A stretch of DNA of 64,000 nt from Diphasiastrum complanatum (taxonomy: Eukaryota > Streptophyta > Lycopodiopsida > Lycopodiales > Lycopodiaceae), in contig CM055097.1 in assembly GCA_029204225.1 (NCBI GenBank), positions 3,256,620 through 3,320,619 on the forward strand, given 5' to 3'. Positions 42,380 through 53,133 of the stretch are shown here, piece by piece. Both the position numbers and the translations under genes were made by a program. Numbering within the stretch: the first letter of the stretch is position 1; the number at the start of each line of letters is the position of its first letter. The notes under the pieces are model-generated. The model was not told the DNA's origin, did not search any database, and saw only the letters and a list, made by a program, of their open reading frames with translations.

Positions 42380-43141
42380 GCTGATCAGAAAGGAATTATA
42401 GATGCGTGAAAGTGTATCAGAAGGCAATGCATGAAATTTGGAAGGCTTTGGTTGCAAGAAAAATTCGCAAGAGCTTCGCTAGCACAAGTGAGGAATGAAT
42501 CGAATTCAGCCAACTTATAGGTGAATTTGGTGGGTCCATTACACTGAATAGTAGTTTGACTGATCAATTTTGAACAAAAATTTGCAGGCATGTCCAGTCT
42601 TGTAAAAATAGGCTATAAAAATCTCGACGAAGGTTTTTAGGGATCTGAACCTATCAGGCGAACGTTTTTCAGGGCTGGTGAAGGATGAACCTTCGCCCAA
42701 GTACTGTCATAAATGCATTTTTTCACAATTTGGACCTATGGACAACCTAATTTTGACATTTTAAGATCATGTAGCAGGTCGGCAAAGGTTCATAATGAGG
42801 TTATGATGCTCGGCGAAGGTTTTCAAAATGGCATATCACTGAACATTCGCCTAGCTCAAAAATTGAATTTTCTCTTGTCAGGAACCTTCGCCCACCTCAA
42901 TTTAGATAAATCAAGGGTGCATGTACAATTTGAAAGCTCAACGAAGGTTTCTGATACTATATTGGCAAAATCTGTCCCAATCAATAATTTTCTAAGTCAT
43001 TTTCCATAAACAATACTGTGCTCATCAGTCTTTCCTTATTTTTTTCTTTATTTTTTTTAAATGTCTTTTTCCAAAAAAGTCAGCAAATTAAATACTGAAA
43101 ACAAAAAATTGAAAAACAATTAAAATTAAAATATATTGAGA
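42380..43141 (-). other. Spacer between integrase and extra frame in gypsy B
   Basis: Homologous to 38861-39659. Non-coding, contains several GGCGAAGGTT-type motifs in both orientations and an A/T-rich stretch next to the integrase end. Confidence 0.65.
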
Positions 43142-44310
43142 TCAGGCTTGCTGAACTGGCGGAGCAGGCTGCCAAAACTTGCGTAATCGGCTGCCATTTA
43201 CAGGAGTATCAAATCGTTTTCCGTCCAAGTGCTCAAGAATTACTGCGCCATAGTTCAGGATTTTTTTCACTTTATACGCGCCTTCCCTGGTAAACTTCAA
43301 CTTACCCTTGATCAGCTTGGTTTTGTACGTCAATGCAAGATCTCCTGCGTTCATATCTTTCTTGTGCAATCGACAATCGTGCCATGCCTTGCAGCGGCTT
43401 TCTCTGCTGCTAAGGCATGAACTGCCATCAATCGGGTTTCACATCATTTGTGCAACGCTTCATGACGGAGTTGTAAAGACATATCATCATTTGATCATTC
43501 CATTGCTACTATGTGTAAAGATGGGATTAAAAATTCAACTGGCATAACAACATCTTGACCATAAACCAGTTGAAAAGGTGTTTGATTTGTACTATTTTTG
43601 TAAGCGGTTCTGAATGCCCATAATGCTGCATGCAGTTTATGTTCCCAATTGGACCAACTTGCTTCAACTGTCTTTGTGATAATGGTGCAAATAGTCTTAT
43701 TGGAAGATTCAGATTGGCCATTCCCTCTGGGATAATAGGGAGTACTAAATCTGTGTATAACAAAAAAATCTTTCAGTAAACACTTTATTGTTTGTTTAAC
43801 AAAGTGTGTACCCCGATCACTAACAATTTCGATCGAACATCCAAATCTGATTATAATATTTTCATATAGAAACTTGGCCATAGATTTTGCATCAGCCACT
43901 TTGATAGCTTTGGCTTCAACCCACTTGGTCATATAATCAGTTGCGACAATAATGTATCAGGCCTGAGATCCTTGCGCATCAGGATGAATAGGACCAACAT
44001 AATCCAGTCCCCATTTTTCAACGGTGCTTGCGATAAAACTGGATGTAAGGGTTCATAATTATGTCGAGTAGGCCGTCGTGCTCGTTGGCAGACATCATAT
44101 GTCTGAATAAAATATTATGTGTCCTTATGAAGCGTAGGCCACCAACAACCGGATTGCAAAAGTTTGCGAACAATAATATTTGTAGAGAAGTGTCCTCCAC
44201 CCATGCCATCATGTGAAAACATGATTAAATCTGGTACTTCATGCGGTAAAACACATCTTCGTAAAATGTTATCTGATCCACGATGGTACAATTGTCCTGC
44301 AATTAATTGA
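43142..44310 (-). pseudogene. Gypsy B integrase
   Basis: Minus strand: LYHRGSDNILRRCVLPHEV, HDGMGGGHFS, CWWPTLHKDT followed by a stop, YDVCQRA (the first Cys of the zinc site is Tyr here, Cys in copy A), MTKWVEAKAIKVADA, IVSDRGTHF, YYPRGNGQSESSNKTI with the catalytic Glu, WAFRTAYKNSTNQTPFQLVY and the C-terminal KGKLKFTREGAYKVKKIL. Frameshifts occur near 44010 and 43490. It is better preserved around the catalytic Glu than copy A. Confidence 0.85.
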
Positions 44311-45414
44311 TATATGACTTGGAGGATCATTCTTGACTTTTCCTTTGTCTTTATCCAATAGAGGTGGCACTTCCTTTGAATCGATCTTTTGAGAGGGATT
44401 TTCCCATTTCAAGACCGTATTATAATGTTGCTTAGCTTGTTTCTTCATTATCGAACATGTGATCCTGCCTCCCTTCAATATAACTGCTTTGGGCGGTTTG
44501 ATTGTTGGTTCATCAGGAACATTACGCACTCCAAATCTGGTCGGATCCATATGATGTAAAATCTGTTCATCCATAAGTTTTGCATTGCCATCATAAGTTA
44601 AGGCATGACTCACTGGTATGAGAACATCCTCAATTGGATCTAGTATAGGTTCTGTTGATATCCAAGCTACATTCAGCACATTTAGTGGAAACGTGATTGG
44701 CGTATCCAAAGTTTGATCTAATAAAAAAATCTCACTCATCTCCGATTGAATATCTTGTTGACACACATATCCTGCTGTACAATCAATTGTTGCAAGAGCT
44801 TTGTTCCAATTGACAGTATCCATTGGAGAATCGTAGTGAACTCCCAATTTTTTTTTTGGTCGATCACAAGTGTGATCCGTTGTTGATGAATCAAAATCAT
44901 CCACTTTTTAAGCCACTGGTTTGATAGTCCAAGTCGTAGGATCAACTTTAACTACACGTTCACAATTTTCAAAAGTGATTTTTCCGGTACCCCAGTTATG
45001 AATTACTTGCACAACTCGTAACCATGGACATCCTAATAGAACTCAGTAGACATTTGGTGCTTCTGATAAGTCCATCACAACGAAAGTAATGACAAACTGT
45101 ACTCCTGCAATCCCGACAAGTATATCTTCCACCATTCCTCATGGACGAACTGTCGTCTGAACAGCTAGCTTAATAGCAAAAGTAACAGACTTAATCTTTG
45201 TAAGGCCCCATTTTGTACATAGCTTTGTAGAAATCAGGTTAACTCCTGAACCGCCATCTATCACGGCTGCTTCTTCCGACAGAGTGATATTCTTCTGTTC
45301 ACTTTCCCAAGCGGCTCCAACATGGAGTACATCGTTAGATTCTTCAAATCCAGCACAAAAAAGCGGCTTCTGATGGACCTCTGGTTCTTCTTGAGCTAAC
45401 TTTTCCGCTAAGAC
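44311..45414 (-). pseudogene. Gypsy B protease and linker, fused to integrase by deletion
   Basis: Reads AAVIDGGSGVNLISTKLC, TGA (shared), then the protease end with a TGA where copy A has CGA (NVY-stop-VLLGCPWL), then the linker DHTCDRPKKKLGV to KVKNDPP. At about 44310 the linker joins directly to sequence just before integrase, removing RT and RNase H (about 1.9 kb against a single-copy reference). Confidence 0.85.
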
Positions 45415-46948
45415 TTATTTTGCTTTTGGCACCAACTTTAGGAAGTCTCCCAATGAAATATTGATCTTACTAGACAAAATGTTCATGAGTAATTCTGTAT
45501 GCGGTGCTTCCGGTTCAGTCATCTTGAAGGGTTCTTTGTGATAATGTAATTGATCATTCATATCCGTACGTAAATTTCTTGGAGGCTGCAATGGTGAAGA
45601 CCGAACTTCAGTTGTTACTTTAGCAGCTTCAAATTCCTCTTCTTCTTGCAGATGTTTAATCCATTGTCTCATATCCTGATATCTTTGTTTTTCTGCATCA
45701 AGATTTGGATAGACTCCCGATGCTGTTGGTGTATCACTCAATGGTATAGAATCAGCAGGTACTGGATCCACTACTGATTCTTTTTGCTTTTGTGCTCTGG
45801 TGACCACCAGGTGAACTTGGTTTATTTTGAGCTATTGGTCCTTGCTTGATGGTTATCAAATTTATAGGTGTTGTAGCTGGTGGTGGCTTCGGTCTTGCTG
45901 GACAGTCTTTATAGCAATGCCCATATCCACAATCACAACAGAATGGTACAAATTTTTCTTTATTTGGGCATTCTACAACTTTGTGATTTTCTTCACATGC
46001 AAAGCATCCAAGTGGTGCTCTGGACAAAATTTTCGAGGCTTGTTGTTGAGCGGCAGCATAAATGGCATACTGTTCTGAAGATCCACCTTCCTGATCATAA
46101 CCATAGCTCCATTTCTCAGCACTTCCGTAAGGTTTTGGTTCCATCAAATTGGCAGGAGGAGCAGAGTGTTTTGGTGGGGCAGGCAAAGCTAGACGTTTTG
46201 GGTATCCAAGTGTAGATTGTCGTAGTCTTGCTATTGGATTTCTTCCATACTGTGGTTCTCGATATCCCATCTGGGCATACTGTTGCTGAATTATCCAAGG
46301 GTTGAAGTTGTAAAAAGCAGTCTCATAGTCAGGTGAATTACACATATGGCAAACACTAATTTCCATTCGTTTTTTCAATTGAGGACACTCGTTCACTGTG
46401 TGATTTCCTGTACAAATAGAACACCAGATATTTTTCCTAGTAGGAAAAGTCTTTGCAAACTTCTCAGGTTCCTTGCTTGCTTCTCTGTCGAAATTTTCCA
46501 ATGCTTTGATCTTCTCATCAAATTGCAACTACAACTTTTCCATTTGTTTCTGCTGGGTTCGTTGATGCAATAGTGGTGGATGTCGTAGTAGTCTGCCCTG
46601 CTGTATAAGACAACATACTAACATTCGACTCATCATCTGAATCTTCATCCTCCTCCCGAATTGCATCGTCCATAGCATTTTGCAAAAGTGCGTACTCATT
46701 ATGGCGTTTCAGCTCACGTCTGATCCGTTTAGGTAGACCAGACAAAATCCACATAATCATGGCATTTTCATTAATCAGATCAAGTTCACATTCAGATCTA
46801 TGACGTTTCACCCTTTCGATATAATCTCAAACCATTTCCCACTTTTCCATTTTAATTTTACTTAAAAGTAGAAAATGGTCTTCCATAAACTTCCACGGTT
46901 TGAACCGTGTGATAAGGGCTCGTTTAACAACCTCCCAATCTATACGTT
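45415..46948 (-). pseudogene. Gypsy B gag, C-terminal part
   Basis: Contains RSECELDLINENAMIMWILS, RRELKRHNEYALLQNAMDD, the TAG shared with A and C (46529-46531), and CCHC-type motifs CSICTGNHTVNECP, CHMCNSPDYETAFY (decayed: His to Tyr and Cys to Tyr), CFACEENHKVVECP and GHCYKDCPARP. At 46367-46369 it has CGA where A and C have TGA. The N-terminal part lies beyond the solo LTR at 47710-47946. Confidence 0.85.
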
Positions 46949-47709
46949 TGTAGTGGGTTTCTTTCCTTGCCTAACCTGAATCCAAGATCTAGTCAATCTA
47001 GCATCAAAGAGACGGAGTTAGTTGTCACACGTAGGTTCGTTCCCATGAGAGCGATAGTATAGTTCAGATTTCAACATGAATGGAGGATCTAACACTAACA
47101 TCTATTAACACTAAGCATTAACACTACATCCATTAACCCTACTTCCATTAACCCTAAATTGATAACAATGATAGAAACTTACTCTTCTCTCTCTCCTTTT
47201 CTCTCTCACAAAAAGCATAAGAAATAGCAATCCCAATAATGTTCAAATCCAACAATTAGCAAATACAAAGGAAGCATGAGAAATGGAGGAAAAGAAAGGA
47301 AGAGCAAGGACATTCATCAATCCATTTCTAAAGAGAACCAATCTGCTTTATTGAAATGAGAAAATGAACATAAAGAGCAACTCGAGTTGGTCTCTTTTTA
47401 TAGTAGAGAGGAGGACCCTGGCCTCTGAATCCTATTGGTCCAGTCTTGCCTCTCTTTTTATTCAAATTTAAAAAAGTGTGAGAACCATCAAAATTGGAGG
47501 GAAGCCCAACTTTATTCACTAACTTGACATTTAGGCCCTGCGACATTAAAAGTCTCGCAAAAAGGCCTAAAGTCCTTTTATTAACATTCTAATTAATCAA
47601 ATAACTATGTGATCATTGGGTTGGACTTACACACACAGGGTGCCAAACCTCTCTCACTTATTAACTAGGGTTAGGGTTGCCTTGGGATCCGCAAACCCCC
47701 CCTCCAACA
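46949..47709 (-). mobile_element. Solo LTR nested in gypsy B gag (761 bp)
   Basis: Full-length LTR of the same family (TGTTGGAGG to CACTACA on the minus strand) inserted in gag between QFEIEH and the IDWEVV equivalent; copy C is uninterrupted at the same place (55165). Flanks read AGCAT and AACGT; each is one change from AGCGT, so a mutated 5-bp target duplication is likely. No internal sequence remains, so it arose by LTR-LTR recombination. Confidence 0.88.
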
Positions 47710-47946
47710 ATGCTCAATTTCAAATTGGTTATAATACCAATCTTGTGTTGCGCCTATTAAAGCCATAGGAAACAGCTTAAGTTTATCTTGAGGATAAATC
47801 TCACCATAGACCTCACAGGATTCAACATAGATTTGAAGAAATCTAACTGGATCTGTTAATCCATTATATTTGGATAGATCCAATCGGGGTGCTCTTCTAA
47901 TAATAATTGGATTGACCTCCTGTGGAGCAGCTCCAGGGGCAGCCAT
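47710..47946 (-). pseudogene. Gypsy B gag, N-terminal part
   Basis: Starts MAAPGAAPQEVNPIIIRRAP and reads LTDPVRFLQIYVESCEVYGE, LFPMALIGATQDWYYNQ, the retrotransposon gag fold region (ATQDWYYN resembles the A..WY motif). Cut after QFEIEH by the solo LTR. Codon 47884-47886 is CGA, where copy C has TGA. Confidence 0.88.
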
Positions 47947-49170
47947 TTTTACAAATTTAGATCAAATCGATAATGAGATTGGATATTGGTTTTTTCAAAA
48001 AAAAACTATTTCAGATTAGATCTGCTAGCTCTATTTCACTTTTCAAGAATCTGATTCTATATGATGAAAAAACTTTCTGAAATTCAATCAATCGATACTT
48101 CTCAAAAATGATAAATCTCTCAGAATCCAATTCAGAATATATCAGATTTGATCCAAATTTTGACAAAGACTTGATCTGGAAAATCAGAAACTAAAAATAG
48201 GACTGGCGAAGATTCTCTAGGCGAAGGTTGGCTCGGCGAAGGTTCAATAGTGCTATTTTGAAAAAAAAAAAAAAAAAACTCTCTGAACACTTTTTTGGCA
48301 ATTTCTTGGAAAATAACCTTCGCCGTCTTCTCAAATGGAAGATCTGACACAGACAAAACTATGGAAAATCGAACGAAGGTTTCTAACACAAGGAAATATA
48401 GTTTCTATAATCTAACGAGGGTAAAAATCAAGATTTTTTGTGATTTGATCAAGAAGAATCTTCGTCGAACTCAAAAATAGTATTTTTCTATAAATAGAAT
48501 GTTTTGGAAACTCGGCAAAGGTTCTGGCGAAGGACCAAGAGTAATACGGGTAATTTTGCAAAAAAGTGACTTTTTTTTTGGCAAAAATATGACAATATGA
48601 CAACTGATCCTCTGAAACCTTTCTATATTTGGTATTATTCTTTGTCGACCTGGCAGTAGATAGATCTGAATCACATCTAAGCACAGTGAATCGGGCGAAG
48701 GTTCTTCTTCTATATTGTTTTAGGGTTTTGATAATTTTTGGTATTTTTTGGTGGCTTTTTTGATGTTTTTGGAAATCTGCTGGGAATTAATCTCCGCCCT
48801 TCAAACTGAAGGTTTCGTAAACAAAAGTGAAAGTGTTTGCAACTCGGCGAAGGTTTTTAGAAAGAGGGTAAAAAGTTTTGAGCTCTGATGACGCTTTTTG
48901 TCTCTTTTTGACCAAATTTAGTAGATTTGACCGATTTTTGTTATTTTCTCTGATATCTCATATCCAAATGGATCTTAAGATTGGTAATCTGAATAGCTTT
49001 CCCTGTTTAATAATCAGATTAGATTTCAAACAAGCAAATCCACTCAAATCAAGCAAAATCAATCCCAAACTAATCCTAAAATGCAGATTTAACACTATTC
49101 ATGCCACAACAAGATGCCTAATGCAAGCTAACCATCAACCAAACATGCTGCAAATTGAAAAATTGGCGTA
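47947..49170 (-). other. Gypsy B leader
   Basis: About 1.2 kb non-coding leader between primer site and gag ATG, with about nine GGCGAAGGTT/AACCTTCGCC-type motifs (for example near 48218, 48234, 48316, 48694 and 48846). An A18 run at 48260-48277 lies within it. Confidence 0.75.
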
Positions 49171-49190
49171 GCTCCCCGGCAACGGCGCCA
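49171..49190 (-). other. Intact primer-binding site for tRNA-Asp
   Basis: Minus strand TGGCGCCGTTGCCGGGGAGC, four bases inside the LTR. The first 17 bases are complementary to the 3' end of plant tRNA-Asp(GTC). The best preserved of the three copies. Confidence 0.93.
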
Positions 49191-49194
49191 AGAT

Positions 49195-49951
49195 TGTAAT
49201 GGGTTTCTTTCCTTGCCTAACCTGAATCCAAGATCTAGTCAATCTAGCATCAAAGAGACGGAGTTAGTTGTCATGCGTAGGTTCGTTCCCATGAGAGCGA
49301 TAGTATAGTTCAGATTTCAACATGAATGGAGGATCTAACACTAACATCCATTAACACTAAGCATTAACACTATATCCATTAACCCTACTTCCATTAACCC
49401 TAAATTCACAGTAATGATAGAAACTTACTCTTCTCTCTCTCCTTTTCTCTCTCACAAAAAGCATAAGAAATAGCAATCCCAATAATGATCAAATCCAACA
49501 ATTAGCAAATACAAAGGAAGCATGAGAAATGGAGGAAAAGAAAGGAAGAGCAAGGACATTCATCAATCCATTTCTAAAGAAAACCAATCTGCTTTATTGA
49601 AATGAGGAAATGAACATCAGGAGCAACTCGAGTTGGTCCCTTTTTATAGTAGAGAGTAGGACCCTGGCCTCTGAATCCTATTGGTCCAGTCTTGCCTCTC
49701 TTTTTATTCAAATTTAAAAAAATGTGGGAACCATCAAAATTGGAGGGAAACCCAACTTTATTTACTAGCTTGACATTTAGGCCCTGCGACATTAAAAGTC
49801 CCGCAAAAAGGCCTAAAGTCCTTTTATTAACATTCTAATCAATCAAATAACTATGTGATCATTGGGTTGGACTTACACACACAGGATGCCAAATCTCTCT
49901 CACTTATTAACTAGGGTTAGGGTTGCCTTGGGATCCGCAAACCCTCCAACA
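49195..49951 (-). mobile_element. Gypsy B 5' LTR (757 bp)
   Basis: Minus strand TGTTGGAGGGTTTGCGG to CCCATTACA. Contains the TATA region (TATAGTAGAG on the plus strand near 49645). Confidence 0.93.
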
Positions 49952-49956
49952 TAACG

Positions 49957-50166
49957 GCTAGGCACTGGTATCATAGTCTGCAAAGAGGCTCAATTCACAC
50001 CATCGAGGAGTTCCATAGACTATTTTTAATTGAGTATGCTCCTCACCAAATGGCTGATGGCCTACTGTTCACACTGACTTCCCTACAGCAAGGAAGTAAC
50101 GAAACCATCCAACAATATTGGTGTCGTTTGACAGAGTTGTCACGCCAAGTGGAACCCACTAGTTGG
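49957..50166 (+). pseudogene. Gag fragment of another gypsy element
   Basis: Open plus-strand frame without a start codon: ARHWYHSLQRGSIHTIEEFH, RLFLIEYAPHQ, QQGSNETIQQYWCRLTELSR. This is the retrotransposon gag pattern (A..WY.SL..GSI..++EF...F). It is bounded by the B LTR on the left and the TGTTAGCC repeat on the right. Confidence 0.8.
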
Positions 50167-51092
50167 TGTACCTCCCAAATCTTTTAGCCTCCAAGGTGGT
50201 TTGGCATTTAAATTCCCAATTTTGGGTGAGGCCCTTTTTCAACCCCTATTTTCAGTAGGCGGCCTTCATTTTTCTCTAGGTACCTTTGTTTTTGGCCTTT
50301 CTTCGATTTTTCAAGGGTCCTGTGTCTACTGCTCATTTATCTGGGTTTTTGGCCGGTTGGGTAACCACTTAATTTGCCACATCATCCATCACACACTGAA
50401 AAGTACTTGGCACATTGCATAGCCCAAACGACATAATCCTCTAAAAATAGGTCTCTTGGCCCACATATTTCGTTAATTGCCCGTAAATTGCCCAAACTTT
50501 ACCGTTAGGGTTTCTGTGACTCCTTGACACTGAATCCATATTTTCCGATCCCGTTTTTACCCGAAATCTTTCTTTCTTGAATTTTTTCTTCTGTGGTTGA
50601 CTTTTTTGGCATTCATGACTAGGGCTCCCACGACAACACGGTTTCCCACGACAATACAATGAGTGATCATATATTAGTAAAAAATGGACTCAGTACATGG
50701 TGAGAGTTTAGCACGGTCATATCAGCTATTTTTTTACAACTGGCCATTTTTTTGAAAAGCCGTAAAATATTTACTGGCCATTTTGAAGACCGCAAAATTT
50801 GCTATAGCCTCAATTAGGACAGACTGGGACCCAATTCTAGGTGGACCGACACTTTTGGCTCGGTCTTTACAAAAATTGGCCACAAAATATTTTTGACGAA
50901 TTTTTTCTGAAAATCAGTTTCTTACTTTTAAATTGTGCCTAGTCACTTTACGGGCGGGCTGAGACCCAAATCTACAACAAATTTGTGCCGATTTTTCTCT
51001 AATAACCGGGTTTTACATGCCGATTTTTCAATTATTGCGAGCTTAAGCTTCAATATTAGCCCGATTTTCCATGCAAAAATATCGGCTAACAT
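50167..51092 (-). repeat. LTR-like TGTTAGCC repeat, longest copy (926 bp)
   Basis: Minus strand starts TGTTAGCCGATATTTTTGC and ends GGGAGGTACA, so it has TG..CA ends, with TTGG on both sides (50163-50166, 51093-51096). It matches the arm copies at 27253 and 58851 but keeps about 440 bp that both arms lack, and it has an 85-bp insert at 50371-50455 from a gypsy RT. Possible solo LTR. Confidence 0.6.
50371..50455 (-). other. Short captured piece of gypsy reverse transcriptase
   Basis: Minus strand reads RIMSFGLCNVPSTFQCVMDD, the conserved RT block, inside the LTR-like repeat; the two arm copies read straight through here (CCACTTGGCCCAC). Its sequence differs from the RTs of copy A (FGLCNAPSSFQRVMQ), so it comes from another element. 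It looks like filler inserted during break repair. Confidence 0.7.
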
Positions 51093-52009
51093 TGGCAACT
51101 ACCACTAGGGAGTATGGTCCCCATACGGCGGACCCAGAGTAGGCTGGTTTTGCAGACCAACTCCTGGTGGTGGATCAAGTTTAGTTGGCTCAGCACCCTT
51201 GCTAGGTGATGCTAACCACAATGAGTTGGTAGGATGTCTTCAACAACTTCCTATCCAAAGGTCATCGATTGAGCCCTTAGGATCCATCTGCAACCGGATT
51301 GGATTTAATCACAGCATCTTTGAACAATTTGGTGTCTTCATATCTACAAAAACTCACATGTTGCCTAAATGACAAATGCTCCCATTCCCATCAGTGTAAG
51401 ACAATGCCCACCTTCGGACCCATACATGGAGGGATATGCAAATGCAAATCTCAAGATTGGAGATGGGATGATATGGATGCAAGTCATCAGTATTGTGTCT
51501 AACAACGGGTCATTGATGTGTGTGTGAATGCATACGCAATGAGGCTTTAGTGCCCCAAGTCTGAAACCGGTCCTGACTGGTGATTACCAACTTTTTTTTT
51601 GTTTTTTGTTTGTTTTTGTTTAGACATTCAACTTATACTCTCTAAGAACTGATTTGATAGGGAATAACCATTTCTCCTCTCTGTACTGACTCTTCTCTCA
51701 AACCCTAAATTCTAACAGTAGTCCATGTAGGACAACTTATTGTCCTAAGATCCAATACACAAGATGGTAGGAAGTACTATTTTTCCTCTAGTCTATGATC
51801 AATTAGGAAAATTGTCCTCACCTCTTATGGATGTGCGAGGCGTCACTCTTCCTCACAAATTGGTTCGAGATTTGATAGAGATGGTTGAAGTCTTTTTTTT
51901 TTTTTTTGACTTTTCTCTCAGTCTTTCTTTCTCTCTTTTTTTTCGATTTTTTTTTCTTCTTTTATATATTTTTTTCTTCTGTGCTTTACCCATTGGGCGA
52001 TGGAGTCAT
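51093..52009. other. Unassigned stretch with poly-T tracts
   Basis: No gene recognised. A plus-strand frame (LLGDANHNELVGCLQQLPIQ) near 51196 is open but unassigned. T-rich tracts at 51590-51622 and 51893-51975 lie on the plus strand. Confidence 0.45.
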
Positions 52010-52041
52010 CATAACTACATCATCCAGTGTATAACATTTAT
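52010..52041 (+). repeat. Short templated copy at the end of gypsy C
   Basis: ATAACTACATCATCCAGTGT and the bases after it repeat 52229-52260, which lies inside copy C. The copy sits right beside the C breakpoint (52054), as expected of repair by template switching. Confidence 0.75.
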
Positions 52042-52053
52042 GACATAACACTA

Positions 52054-53133
52054 AATAAGTAACAAACAGAGTGCTTGATACTGTTCAGGAGTAAGTTGTG
52101 ATCCCACTTGTACAATCTTTTCCGGTTCTCCTGGTACTGCAAGATTCATTGGCTGCGTCCTAGCTGGGCCATCGTAAACCTCTTTAGATTTCGGCATGTG
52201 TTCTTCAAGTTCACGATGTGCTTTAGGTAATATGATAACTACATCATCCAGTGTATAACATTTAAAATGCTCTGGCATATCATGCTGGACTACATTTGCT
52301 TGTTCTTTTTCGAAAGGACTTGTCTTGGATCTTTATTTAGCCTTCTTAGCAGGAATTGATCGTGGAGGTGATGACTTTTGAGATGATAAATCTTTCTTCA
52401 CATGTGAAGACTTCCTAGACGATGATGTCATGCTGGAAATCTGACTTGAAGAATCATTCTTGACTTTTCCTTTGCCTTTATCCAATAAGGGTGGCACTTC
52501 CTTGGAATCAATCTTTTGAGGGAGATTTTTCCATTTCAGGACCGTATTATAATCTTGCTTAGCTTGTTTCTTCATCATCGATCGTGTGATCCTGTCTCCC
52601 TTCAATATAACTGCTTTGGGCGATTTGATTGTTGGTGCATCAGGAACATTACGCACTCCAAATCTGATTGGATCCATATGATGTAGAATCTGTTCATCCG
52701 TAAGTTCTGCATTGCCATCATAAGTTAAGGCATGGCTCACTGGTATGAGATCATCCTCAATTGGATCTAGTATAGGTTCTGTTGATATCAAAGCTACATT
52801 CAGCACATTTAGTGGAAACGTGATTGGCGTATCCAAAGTTTGATCTAATAAGAAAATCTCGCTCATCTCTGATTGAATATCTTGTTGACACACATATCCT
52901 GCTGTACAATCAATTGTTGCAAGAGCTTCGTTCCAATTGACAGTATCCGTTGGAGAATCGTAGCAAACTCCCAATTTTTTTTCTGGTCGATCACAAGTGT
53001 GATCCATTGTTGATGAATCCAAATCATCCGCTTTTTGAGCCACTGGTTTGATAGTCCAAGTCGTAGGATCAACTTTAACTACACGTTTACAATTTTCAAA
53101 AGTGATTTTTCCGGTACCCCAGTTATGAATCAC
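52054..53133 (-). pseudogene. Gypsy C linker and start of RT frame
   Basis: Reads HNWGTGKITFENCKRVVKVD, DHTCDRPEKKLGVCYDSPTD, ILHHMDPIRFGVRNVPDAPT, SSRKSSHVKKDLSSQKSS and, after TAA at 52333, MPEHFKCYTLDDVVIILPK to PEQYQALCLLLI. The linker is uninterrupted for about 265 codons. The RT core itself is absent. Confidence 0.85.

Larger units (their letters stand above)
39883..49951 (-). mobile_element. Gypsy copy B, minus strand, lacking RT and RNase H
   Basis: 5' LTR 49195-49951, perfect tRNA-Asp primer site, leader, gag (interrupted by a solo LTR at 46949-47709), protease, linker, then integrase with RT-RNase H deleted at about 44310, spacer, extra frame and a partial 3' LTR 39883-40228. It is tail to tail with copy A. 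Its outer 5' flank (49952 onward) is gag of yet another gypsy element and differs from the A/C flank, so B is a separate insertion. Confidence 0.9.
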
